Shown here: in pieces, positions 26,183 through 34,250 of the stretch
Layout of the letters: every line of letters begins with the position of its first letter
Numbering within the stretch: the stretch's first letter is position 1
Source of the DNA: Shinella sp. WSJ-2
Lineage (GTDB): Bacteria > Pseudomonadota > Alphaproteobacteria > Rhizobiales > Rhizobiaceae
Direction of reading: 5' to 3'
NCBI RefSeq assembly: GCF_003432075.1
Contig: NZ_QWBU01000001.1
Coordinates: 310,001-374,000, forward strand
DNA: 64,000 nt
Notes under the pieces: generated by a model
Told to the model about the DNA's origin: nothing
Databases searched by the model: none
What the model saw: only the letters and a program-made list of their open reading frames with translations
Position numbers and translations under genes: made by a program

Positions 26183-26824
26183 ATGGATGTGGTTGACGCA
26201 GAACTTCGGCTTGGAAGTCCAAGCCCAGAACGCACGAAAGCCGAAAAGGTTCGCGTGATCGCCTGCGGCGCCATCGCCCGCGAAATCATCGCCATCCGCG
26301 ATGCGAGCGGACTGTCCCACATCGATCTCCAGTGTCTTCCCGCCATCTGGCATGCCCATCCGGAAAAGATCGCGCCCGGCGTCGAGCAGGCGATCGCGGA
26401 GGCGCGGACGGAAGGATTTTCACGCATCTTCGTCGGCTATGCCGATTGCGGCACGGGCGGCCTGCTCGACAAGGTCTGCGAACGCGAGGGTGTCGAGCGC
26501 ATTGCCGGGCCGCACTGTTATTCCTTCTTTGCCGGCAACGCAGCCTTTGCGGCGAAGAACGACGACGTCACCTCCTTCTTCCTCACGGATTTCCTCGCCC
26601 GACAGTTCCGCGCCTTCGTCATCGAGCCGCTCGGCCTCGACCGGCATCCGCAGCTGAAGGACATGTATTTCGGCAATTACACCAAAGTCGTCTATCTCTC
26701 GCAAATCGAGGACGAGGGTCTACAGCAGAAGGCGAAGGACGCCGCCGATTATCTCGGCCTGACCTATGAATACCGCTTCACCGGCTATGGCGACTTGACG
26801 GGCGAGCTGCTCCGGGCGCGCTGA
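26183..26824 (+). CDS. DUF1638 family protein
   Basis: A protein of 213 residues matching DUF1638 (VRVIACGAIAREIIAIRDAS, ALPAIWHAHPEKIAP-like, YADCGTGGLLDKVCEREGVE). In many genomes DUF1638 genes lie beside MttB-family methyltransferases and corrinoid proteins, but no biochemical role is established; corrinoid loading or cofactor handling is often suspected. The ATG at 26183 has GGAG 9 bases upstream. Confidence 0.88.
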   Translation: MDVVDAELRLGSPSPERTKAEKVRVIACGAIAREIIAIRDASGLSHIDLQCLPAIWHAHPEKIAPGVEQAIAEARTEGFSRIFVGYADCGTGGLLDKVCEREGVERIAGPHCYSFFAGNAAFAAKNDDVTSFFLTDFLARQFRAFVIEPLGLDRHPQLKDMYFGNYTKVVYLSQIEDEGLQQKAKDAADYLGLTYEYRFTGYGDLTGELLRAR

Positions 26825-26926
26825 CTTACCAATCCTTAGCCTTGGGCGAAAAAACCTGTCTTCGGTTACGGCTTCCTAAGCCCTGGCCGGCATGATCGCG
26901 CCAAAGAATGGCGGGGGCCTGCAGGC

Positions 26927-27709
26927 ATGACTGACTTGAAGACGCGGACGGAACCGGTGGCGATGCTGATCCAGTCCGGCCACAATCCGGAAATCATCGT
27001 CAATGCCGTCAGGGCCACCTTCCCTAACCTCGTCGTCATCGTCGAGCAGCCCGAGTCGAAAAAGCTTTTCGTCACGCGGCGGGCGAAAAAGCTCGGCTGG
27101 GTGCAGGCGATCGGCCAGCTCGGCACCATGGTCGTTTCGCGGTACGGCAAGCGCTTCACCCGGAAAAGAGCTGCGGAAATTTGTGAGGAATTCGGCGTAA
27201 GCGCCGAGATCGACAAGACAATTCCCCGGATCGACATCTCGTCGGCCAACAGCCCTGAACTTTTCAAGGCGCTCGACGAAATTCGCCCGGCGGCGCTGCT
27301 GCTCTTCAGCTGCCGCATGGTGAAGGCGGAAACGCTCGCCCGCATTACCTGCCCCGTCCTCAATTTCCACGCCGGCATCATCCCCCAATATCGCGGCCTG
27401 CAGGGCGGCTACTGGTCTCGCATCCATCGCGACGAGGAGAATTTCGGCGGCACGGTGCATCTCGTCGATGCCGGCGTCGACACCGGAGACACGCTCTACC
27501 AGCAGCGTCTCAAACCTTCCAAACGCGACACGATGCACACCTATCCGCTGCTCCAGGTGGCAGCTTCGACCGGTATCATCGTCAAAGCCATGGAAGACGC
27601 CGTCACCGACAACCTCAAGCCCTTGAAAATAGCCGCCCCCTCGCGACAATGGTATCATCCGCCAATCTGGACGTGGCTCTGGAACGGCGTGACCCGCGGC
27701 ATCTGGTAA
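26927..27709 (+). CDS. Formyltransferase-family protein
   Basis: A protein of 260 residues with the formyl-transferase catalytic pattern: LNFHAGIIPQYRGLQGG (Asn, His, then PxYRG) and FGGTVHLVDAGVDTGDTL near residues 145-190, which contains the catalytic aspartate. The N-terminal 100 residues are less typical. Such enzymes move or hydrolyse formyl groups of 10-formyl-THF. Beside MetF and the methyl-THF methyltransferase it may drain oxidised one-carbon units to formate or formylate an amine; the acceptor is unknown. Confidence 0.85.
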   Translation: MTDLKTRTEPVAMLIQSGHNPEIIVNAVRATFPNLVVIVEQPESKKLFVTRRAKKLGWVQAIGQLGTMVVSRYGKRFTRKRAAEICEEFGVSAEIDKTIPRIDISSANSPELFKALDEIRPAALLLFSCRMVKAETLARITCPVLNFHAGIIPQYRGLQGGYWSRIHRDEENFGGTVHLVDAGVDTGDTLYQQRLKPSKRDTMHTYPLLQVAASTGIIVKAMEDAVTDNLKPLKIAAPSRQWYHPPIWTWLWNGVTRGIW

Positions 27710-27817
27710 ATCCTCTGGACAGTCAAATCCCGCGTCGTTTTTAAGCATGGGGCAGTCGTGGCGGGTGCAGCCCGCGACGCAGCAAGATCGCATTGTCAGC
27801 GCGAGGAGAATTTTGAC

Positions 27818-28120
27818 ATGGCAGACCGCATCATCGTCTACTGGCGCGACATCCCCGCCCAGGTCATCATCAAGAAGGGCCGCACGAACGCCAAGCGGGA
27901 GCTCTCCCTGCGCTTCACCGAGGCGATCGACATGTGCGCCATGCGCACAGGTGCGGCCGAGACGGACGACTACCTCGCCGAATGGCGCAAGGCCGAACCG
28001 ACGCCGGTTTCCGACGACCTCGAAGCCGAGGCCGACAAGGCCGCCGCCGAACTCGAGGCCGCCTATGATCGCGAGCGGCTGGTCGCCCTCGTGAAAGCCG
28101 GAGGCCGCGAGAATGGCTGA
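27818..28120 (+). CDS. Virulence-factor-family small protein (DUF/PF13769-like)
   Basis: A protein of 100 residues (MADRIIVYWRDIPAQVIIKK at the start) of a family annotated as virulence factor in alphaproteobacteria without experimental basis that I know of. It has a strong GAGGAG site and overlaps the next gene, the MetV-like protein, by 8 bases. Tight coupling to MetV/MetF suggests a structural or assembly role in the one-carbon module rather than virulence. Confidence 0.8.
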   Translation: MADRIIVYWRDIPAQVIIKKGRTNAKRELSLRFTEAIDMCAMRTGAAETDDYLAEWRKAEPTPVSDDLEAEADKAAAELEAAYDRERLVALVKAGGRENG

Positions 28121-28727
28121 TCCGAAACTGGGAGAGCCGAAACTTGAAGGCGTCCAGAAGCCTGGCAATGCCGCGCCCGCCAAGAAGGCTACCACCGGCG
28201 CTTTCACACCGGCCGGCGTCTCGCCCAACCGCCGTTCCCGCCACAAATACACGATCCGCCTTTGGGCCGTGCGCAACTCCCGCTTCTTCGAGTGGTTCTA
28301 CCACCGCTTTGCGGAAGTTTTCCTTCTCCTGCATCCGGTCTGGAAGCTCCTCGGCTACCAGCGCGTCGAGCGTCCCATCACCTTCGTCGAAAAGCATGTG
28401 AAGGGCTTCCTCTTCGACTGTCGCATGTGCGGCCAGTGCGCGCTGTCGTCCACGGGCATGTCATGCCCGATGAACTGTCCCAAGCAGCTGCGCAACGGCC
28501 CCTGCGGCGGCGTGCGCGCCAACGGCAATTGCGAAGTCGAACCGGATATGCCCTGCGTCTGGGTCCAGGCCTGGAAGGGCTCCCAGAACATGGCGAAGGG
28601 CGATGCCATCATGAACGTACAGAAGCCGGTGAACCAGTCGCTGCGCGAAACCTCCTCCTGGCTGCGCGTGACGGCTGAGGCCGCCGCCGCCAGGGAAGCG
28701 GCCGCCAATGCCGGAAAGGACGCCTGA
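28113..28727 (+). CDS. MetV-like methylene-THF reductase C-terminal-domain protein
   Basis: A protein of 204 residues with the MTHFR_C / MetV cysteine pattern: FDCRMCGQCALSSTGMSCPM followed by NCPKQLRNGPCGGVRANGNC near residues 100-140. In acetogens MetV is the partner of MetF and binds zinc or an Fe-S cluster. The N-terminal ~80 residues are basic and Pro-rich. It overlaps the gene before it and is separated from metF by 3 bases, so the three genes are translated from one mRNA. Confidence 0.9.
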   Translation: MADPKLGEPKLEGVQKPGNAAPAKKATTGAFTPAGVSPNRRSRHKYTIRLWAVRNSRFFEWFYHRFAEVFLLLHPVWKLLGYQRVERPITFVEKHVKGFLFDCRMCGQCALSSTGMSCPMNCPKQLRNGPCGGVRANGNCEVEPDMPCVWVQAWKGSQNMAKGDAIMNVQKPVNQSLRETSSWLRVTAEAAAAREAAANAGKDA

Positions 28728-28730
28728 TCC

Positions 28731-29825
28731 ATGGCGCATATCGATGAAAACCCGCTGGGCCCGCACCTGCCGCTCGATCCTCTGCCCGGCCACTCCTCCA
28801 TGGGCCGGCTGGAGCGCGTGCTGCGCCGCGGCGAATTTGCCGTCACGACGGAGCTGAACCCGCCGGACAGCGCGAACCCTGAAGACGTTTACGAGCGCGC
28901 TGCGATCTTCGACGGCTGGGTGGACGGCATTAACGCGGTCGATGCCTCCGGCGCCAATTGCCACATGTCTTCGGTCGGCATCTGTGCACTTCTGACCCGC
29001 ATGGGCTATGCGCCGATCATGCAGATTGCCTGCCGCGACAAGAACCGCATCGCCATTCAGGGCGACGTTCTCGGCGCCGCCGCCATGGGCGTGTGCAACA
29101 TCATGTGCCTGACCGGCGACGGCGTGCAGGCCGGCGACCAGCCTGGCGCCAAGCCGGTCTTCGACCTCGACTGCATGTCGCTGCTCGAAACCGTGCGCAT
29201 CATGCGCGACAATTCGAAATTCCTCTCCGGCCGCAAGCTCACCTCGCCGCCGAAAGTGTTCCTTGGTGCCGCGATCAATCCCTTCGCACCGCCTTACGAT
29301 TTCCGCCCCTACCGCCTCGCCAAGAAGATCGAGGCCGGCGCGCAGTTTGTGCAGAGCCAGTACTGCTTCGACGTACCGATGTTCCGCGAATATATGAAAA
29401 AGGTCCGCGACCTCGGCCTGCACGAAAAATGCTACATCCTCGTCGGCGTCGGCCCGATGGCGTCCGCCAAGACGGCGAAATGGATCCGCTCCAACGTGCC
29501 GGGCATCCATATTCCCGATTCCGTCATCGCCCGCCTCGAAGGCGCGCAGGACCAGAAGAAGGAAGGCAAGCAGCTCTGCATCGACATCATCAACGAGGTG
29601 AAGGAGATCGAGGGTGTTTCCGGCATTCACGTCATGGCCTACCGCCAGGAAGAATATGTCGCAGAGATGGTGCATGATTCCGGCGTGTTGAAGGGCCGCC
29701 AGCCCTGGAAGCGCGAGCCGAACCCGGTCGACCAGATGGTTGCCGAACGCATTGAGGCGGCCCGCACCGGCCAGGAACAGGACCAGCAGCAGATGGCGGA
29801 AAAAGCCGCCCATCACCCCCATTGA
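28731..29825 (+). CDS. metF: Methylenetetrahydrofolate reductase, MetF family (acetogen-like pairing with MetV)
   Basis: A TIM-barrel protein of 364 residues that interconverts methylene-THF and methyl-THF. Conserved MetF elements include FAVTTELNPPDSANPEDVYE near residue 38, NIMCLTGDGVQAGDQPGAKP near 123 and GAQFVQSQYCFDVPMFREYM near 205. In this context it probably runs in the oxidative direction, turning methyl-THF made by the corrinoid pathway into methylene-THF. A hydrophilic, Gln/Glu/His-rich C-terminal extension is present. Confidence 0.92.
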   Translation: MAHIDENPLGPHLPLDPLPGHSSMGRLERVLRRGEFAVTTELNPPDSANPEDVYERAAIFDGWVDGINAVDASGANCHMSSVGICALLTRMGYAPIMQIACRDKNRIAIQGDVLGAAAMGVCNIMCLTGDGVQAGDQPGAKPVFDLDCMSLLETVRIMRDNSKFLSGRKLTSPPKVFLGAAINPFAPPYDFRPYRLAKKIEAGAQFVQSQYCFDVPMFREYMKKVRDLGLHEKCYILVGVGPMASAKTAKWIRSNVPGIHIPDSVIARLEGAQDQKKEGKQLCIDIINEVKEIEGVSGIHVMAYRQEEYVAEMVHDSGVLKGRQPWKREPNPVDQMVAERIEAARTGQEQDQQQMAEKAAHHPH

Positions 29826-29916
29826 TTTCGCTTGCCGGCGCCCGCCGGCAGGCCGCTTGTAACACCGGAAATCGCGCGCTAGATCAAACCTAGCGCCACG
29901 CCCCAGAGGATCTTAC

Positions 29917-30885
29917 ATGACCCGCACCATCGTCGCCTCGGCCACCCGCGAAATCGTCATCGGTTTCGACCAGCCCTTCTGCGTCATCGGCGAACGCATT
30001 AACCCGACCGGCCGCAAGAAGCTGGCCGCGGAAATGCAGGCCGGCAACTTCGATACCGTCATCAAGGATGCGCTGGAACAGGTCGCGGCAGGCGCGACGA
30101 TGCTCGACATCAATGCGGGCGTGACCTCGGTCAACCCGAACGAGACCGAACCGGGCCTGCTCGTGCAGACGCTCGAAATCGTCCAGGGCCTCGTCGATAT
30201 CCCGCTCGCGATCGACAGCTCCGTGACGGCCGCCATCGAGGCCGGCCTGAAGGTCGCCAAGGGCCGTCCGCTGGTCAACTCGGTCACGGGTGAAGAGGAA
30301 AAGCTCGAAGCGATCCTGCCGCTCGTCAAGAAGTACAACGTGCCCGTCGTCGCCATCTCCAACGACGAGACCGGCATTTCGATGGACCCGGACGTGCGCT
30401 TTGCCGTCGCCAAGAAGATCGTCGAGCGCGCCGCCGATTACGGCATCCCGGCGCATGACATCGTCGTCGACCCGCTTGTCATGCCGATCGGCGCGCTGGG
30501 CGATGCCGGTCGCCAGGTCTTCCAGCTGCTCTACCGCCTGCGCAACGAGCTGAAGGTCAACACGACCTGCGGCCTCTCCAACATCTCCTTCGGCCTGCCG
30601 CATCGCCACGGCATCAATGCCGGCTTCATTCCGATGGTCATCGGCGCCGGCATGACCTCCGCCATCATGAACCCCTGCCGCCCGCAGGAAATGGAAGCCG
30701 TGCGCGCCGCAAACGTGCTGAACGGTACGGACTCCAACTGCACCAACTGGATCATGACCTACCGCGACCACAAGCCCGCCGAAGGCGGCGCACCGGTTGC
30801 CGCTGCGGCAGCAGCGCCTGCTGCAGGTGGCGGCCGCCGTGGCGGTCGTGCAGCCCGCGCCGGTGCCGGCGCGAAGGCGGAATAA
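29917..30885 (+). CDS. DHPS-fold methyltetrahydrofolate:corrinoid methyltransferase (MtgA/MtvA/AcsE-like)
   Basis: Pterin-binding TIM barrel of 322 residues. Motifs include IGERINPTGRKKLAAEMQAG near residue 26, MLDINAGVTSVNPNETEP near 63 and LAIDSSVTAAIEAGLKVAKG near 90. It lacks the other domains of MetH. It would take the methyl group from the corrinoid protein and form methyl-THF. An Ala/Gly/Arg-rich tail (GGGRRGGRAARAGAGAKAE) resembles the basic tails of neighbouring proteins. GAGGATC precedes the ATG. Confidence 0.93.
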   Translation: MTRTIVASATREIVIGFDQPFCVIGERINPTGRKKLAAEMQAGNFDTVIKDALEQVAAGATMLDINAGVTSVNPNETEPGLLVQTLEIVQGLVDIPLAIDSSVTAAIEAGLKVAKGRPLVNSVTGEEEKLEAILPLVKKYNVPVVAISNDETGISMDPDVRFAVAKKIVERAADYGIPAHDIVVDPLVMPIGALGDAGRQVFQLLYRLRNELKVNTTCGLSNISFGLPHRHGINAGFIPMVIGAGMTSAIMNPCRPQEMEAVRAANVLNGTDSNCTNWIMTYRDHKPAEGGAPVAAAAAAPAAGGGRRGGRAARAGAGAKAE

Positions 30886-30886
30886 G

Positions 30887-31210
30887 GTGGCCGGCGGGCG
30901 TCAGCTTCGCCGCGATGCCTTCAGCCTCTGGCTGGAGGCGCCCCTCGTAATCGCCATGCGTTGTCAGGAGATGGGGTTTGCGGCGCTGACGGGCTCGACG
31001 CAGAACACGACCGAGATGACCCGGATGGTCACCGAAAAGATGGCTGCTGCGACGGAAAGCGTCGTGGCGGCCAATTTTGCTTTGGCGAAGGCCGTGATGA
31101 CGGCCGCCTCGCCGGAGACGACCGCGCGGGCCGTATCGACGGCTGCGCTGAAACCCTACGGGAAGCGCGTGCGCAGCAATGTGCGCCGGCTTGCCAAGAA
31201 GAAGACGTAA
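30887..31210 (+). CDS. Hypothetical protein of the corrinoid cluster (107 aa)
   Basis: A GTG start at 30887 directly follows the methyltransferase TAA (30883-30885) and has GGCGGAATAAG upstream. The helical protein (LRRDAFSLWLEAPLVIAMRC, TEMTRMVTEKMAAATESVVA) looks like a phasin-type amphipathic helical bundle with a basic C-terminus (RVRSNVRRLAKKKT). I do not recognise a named family. Position inside the operon implies a part in methyl transfer or protein organisation. Confidence 0.7.
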   Translation: MAGGRQLRRDAFSLWLEAPLVIAMRCQEMGFAALTGSTQNTTEMTRMVTEKMAAATESVVAANFALAKAVMTAASPETTARAVSTAALKPYGKRVRSNVRRLAKKKT

Positions 31211-31243
31211 GGCGGCCTTGCCGCCAGTGGAAAGAGCGATCCG

Positions 31244-33316
31244 ATGCGCATTGAAGGTGAGAGCGAGACCAATATGACGGAAGCTTCGGCAAAGGAACCG
31301 CTTGTCCTCTTCATGCCCTCCGGCAAGCGCGGCCGTTTCCCGGTCGGCACGCCCGTGCTGGAGGCTGCGCGAAAACTCGGCGTCTATGTCGAGAGCGTCT
31401 GCGGCGGTCGCGCGACCTGCGGGCGCTGTCAGATCGAGGTGCAGGAAGGCAATTTCGCCAAGCACAAGATCGTCTCCTCCAACGACCACATCTCGCCCCG
31501 CGGCCCGAAGGAGGAGCGCTACGACAAGGTGCGCGGCCTGCCGGAGAACCGCCGCCTGTCCTGCTCGGCGCTCATCCAGGGCGACCTCGTCATCGACGTG
31601 CCGCAGGACACCGTGGTCAATGCGCAGGTCGTGCGCAAGGCCGCGACCGACCGCGTCATCGAGCGCAATGCCGCCGTCCAGCTCTGCTATGTTGAGGTGG
31701 ACGAGCCCGACATGCACAAGCCGCTCGGCGATCTCGACCGCCTGAAGGTCATGCTGGAAAAGGACTGGGGCTGGAAGGATCTGCTGGTCGCGCCGCACCT
31801 CATCCCGCAAATCCAGTCGATCCTGCGCAAGGGCAACTGGGGCGTCACCGCCGCGATCCACCGCGATATGGACAGTTCGCGTCCCTTCATCGTCGGCCTC
31901 TGGCCGGGCCTGAAGAACGAAGCCTATGGTATCGCCTGCGATATCGGCTCGACGACCATCGCCATGCATCTCGTCTCGCTGCTCTCGGGCCGCATCGTCG
32001 GCTCCTCCGGCACCTCGAATCCGCAGATCCGCTTCGGCGAAGACCTGATGAGCCGCGTCTCCTATGTCATGATGAATCCGGACGGCCGGGAAGCGATGAC
32101 CAAGGCGGTGCGCGAGGCCGTCAACGGCCTGATCGGCAAGGTCTGCGCCGAGGGCGAGGTCGACCGGCACGATATTCTCGACATGGTCTTCGTCGCCAAC
32201 CCGATCATGCACCATCTCTTCCTCGGCATCGACCCGACGGAACTCGGCCAGGCGCCCTTCGCGCTCGCCGTCTCGGGTGCCCTGCAATATTGGGCGCATG
32301 AACTCGATATCGAGGTGAACCGCGGCGCACGGCTCTATACGCTCCCCTGCATCGCCGGCCATGTTGGCGCGGATGCGGCGGGTGCGACGCTTTCGGAAGG
32401 CCCCTACCGCCAGGATCGCATGATGCTGCTCGTCGATGTCGGGACCAATGCGGAAATCGTCCTCGGCAATCGCCAGCGCGTCGTTGCCGCCTCCTCGCCG
32501 ACCGGCCCGGCTTTCGAAGGTGCCGAAATATCTTCCGGCCAGCGCGCCGCCCCGGGCGCCATCGAGCGCGTGCGCATCGATCCGGTCACGCTTGAGCCGC
32601 GCTTCCGCGTCATCGGCGTGGAAAAATGGTCAGATGAAGAAGGTTTTGCCGAACAGGCCGCCAGCGTCGGCGTTACCGGCATCTGCGGCTCGGCGATCAT
32701 CGAGGTCGTTGCGGAAATGTATCTCTCGGGCATCATTTCCGAGGATGGCGTGGTCGACGGCGCGATGGCGGAGAGGAGCCCGCGCATCCTGCAGAACGGC
32801 CGCACCTTCTCCTACCTGCTGCATGACGGCGAGCAGCGCATCACGGTGACACAGAACGACATCCGCGCCATCCAGCTCGCCAAGTCGGCGCTCTATGCCG
32901 GCATCAAGCTCTTGATGGAAAAGCAGGGCGTCGACCATGTCGATACGATCCGCTTTGCCGGCGCCTTCGGCTCCTTCATCGATCCGAAATACGCCATGGT
33001 GCTCGGCCTCATCCCGGACTGCAACCTTGATGAGGTGAAGGCGGTCGGTAATGCCGCCGGCACCGGCGCGCTGATGGCGCTGCTCAACCGCGATCACCGC
33101 CGTGAGATCGAACGGACTGTCGCCCATATCGAGAAGATAGAGACCGCGCTGGAACCCAACTTCCAGCAGCTCTTCGTCAATGCCATGGCGATGCCGAACA
33201 AGGTCGATCCCTTCCCGGAGCTCGCCAAGGTCGTCACCTTGCCCGAGCGCAAGGTGCTTTCCGACGATGGCGGCGGCGAAGGTGGCGGCCGTCGCCGACG
33301 CCGTAGCCGGGAATAG
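31244..33316 (+). CDS. RACo-like reductive activator of corrinoid protein ([2Fe-2S] plus ASKHA, DUF4445)
   Basis: A protein of 690 residues. The N-terminal plant-type [2Fe-2S] domain has ligands in CGGRATCGRC (near 53-62) and C in RLSCSALIQ (near 106). A linker is followed by ASKHA ATPase motifs DIGSTTIAMHLVSLLSG near 234 and VDVGTNAEIVLGNRQR near 396. Such proteins use ATP to reduce inactive cob(II)alamin to cob(I)alamin in methyl-transfer systems. The C-terminus ends with a Gly/Arg-rich tail. A second start at 31274 is possible; GGAAAGAG favours 31244. It is last in the operon. Confidence 0.92.
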   Translation: MRIEGESETNMTEASAKEPLVLFMPSGKRGRFPVGTPVLEAARKLGVYVESVCGGRATCGRCQIEVQEGNFAKHKIVSSNDHISPRGPKEERYDKVRGLPENRRLSCSALIQGDLVIDVPQDTVVNAQVVRKAATDRVIERNAAVQLCYVEVDEPDMHKPLGDLDRLKVMLEKDWGWKDLLVAPHLIPQIQSILRKGNWGVTAAIHRDMDSSRPFIVGLWPGLKNEAYGIACDIGSTTIAMHLVSLLSGRIVGSSGTSNPQIRFGEDLMSRVSYVMMNPDGREAMTKAVREAVNGLIGKVCAEGEVDRHDILDMVFVANPIMHHLFLGIDPTELGQAPFALAVSGALQYWAHELDIEVNRGARLYTLPCIAGHVGADAAGATLSEGPYRQDRMMLLVDVGTNAEIVLGNRQRVVAASSPTGPAFEGAEISSGQRAAPGAIERVRIDPVTLEPRFRVIGVEKWSDEEGFAEQAASVGVTGICGSAIIEVVAEMYLSGIISEDGVVDGAMAERSPRILQNGRTFSYLLHDGEQRITVTQNDIRAIQLAKSALYAGIKLLMEKQGVDHVDTIRFAGAFGSFIDPKYAMVLGLIPDCNLDEVKAVGNAAGTGALMALLNRDHRREIERTVAHIEKIETALEPNFQQLFVNAMAMPNKVDPFPELAKVVTLPERKVLSDDGGGEGGGRRRRRSRE

Positions 33317-33491
33317 TGCAATCCGCGACCACCGGCCGCGGTTACCATGTCCATAAACCACACCAACAAAATCCGTTTTGTTTCCGGCGGTTTATCGGCA
33401 AGGTGCGCGAATAGGCCGAGGGTGTCGCCCGTCGATAACACGATCGATCGCGTGATCCCTCGCCATCCCTCCAGCGCACGAAAGCCGCTCC

Positions 33492-33800
33492 ATGCCGCTC
33501 GCCCGCCTTGTCACCGCCAGCCTCTTCCTTCTAGCCGCCGCTACGGCCGTGCAGGCGCAGGAGGACTATCCCTTTACCGGCGAATGGGAATGCGACGGAG
33601 CGCCCTTCGTCTTCACCTCGACCGTCTACAGCGTCGGCGACGACAGCTATGACGTGCAGGAGGTGCAGGAAGGTTCTGACGGCTCCTATTCGCTGTTCCT
33701 GTCGGACGACGTCTACATCACGCTTTCGGATATCACGTCGGATACGCTGGACTTCTCCTCCTCGGAGAGTGACCGTACCCTGAGCTGCCGCCGCTATTAA
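33492..33800 (+). CDS. Small secreted protein (102 aa), hypothetical
   Basis: The signal peptide MPLARLVTASLFLLAAATAVQAQ is followed by an acidic 79-residue mature domain rich in Ser, Asp and Tyr, with two cysteines (GEWECDG near the start, LSCRRY at the end) that could form one disulphide. Not a recognised family. It is 12 bp upstream of another small secreted protein, likely the same transcript. Confidence 0.75.
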   Translation: MPLARLVTASLFLLAAATAVQAQEDYPFTGEWECDGAPFVFTSTVYSVGDDSYDVQEVQEGSDGSYSLFLSDDVYITLSDITSDTLDFSSSESDRTLSCRRY

Positions 33801-33812
33801 GGATCACGCGCC

Positions 33813-34217
33813 ATGAACCGCTCCAGCCTTCTCGCCCTCGCCCTTTCGCTTGGCCTCGCCTCGCCGGCGCTGGCCGACAGCTACGCCGCCATCAGCAACA
33901 CCGCGATGTCGATTACCGGCGATATCGAATTCGACGACTTCGGGATCACCTTCGAAAACGGCAAGAAAATCGAGTTCGACGATCTCATCGGCGATACGTT
34001 CGTCGTGGATGGAAAATCGGTGCCGGCGTCGGTCTATAGCGTGGCGGACCCGAAGGATCCGGTACTGCTCAACGGCAACCGCCTGTGCGGTGCGCCCGTC
34101 ACCTATGTCGCCTCCTGGAGCGGAGCAACGGAGAACGACACGGTCGTTGCGGTCTTCTCGACGGAAGACGCGCCTGAAAGCAGCGACGAGATGTGCGCGT
34201 CCTATACCTATGAATAA
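33813..34217 (+). CDS. Secreted protein (134 aa), hypothetical
   Basis: A signal peptide (SSLLALALSLGLASPALADS) and a mature acidic domain of about 113 residues with two cysteines (NRLCGAPV, EMCASYTYE). No family recognised. It follows the other secreted protein by 12 bp and ends before the convergent LysR gene. Confidence 0.75.
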   Translation: MNRSSLLALALSLGLASPALADSYAAISNTAMSITGDIEFDDFGITFENGKKIEFDDLIGDTFVVDGKSVPASVYSVADPKDPVLLNGNRLCGAPVTYVASWSGATENDTVVAVFSTEDAPESSDEMCASYTYE

Positions 34218-34250
34218 TGGAAAGCCGGGCAAACACCTGGCTCCCTGATA

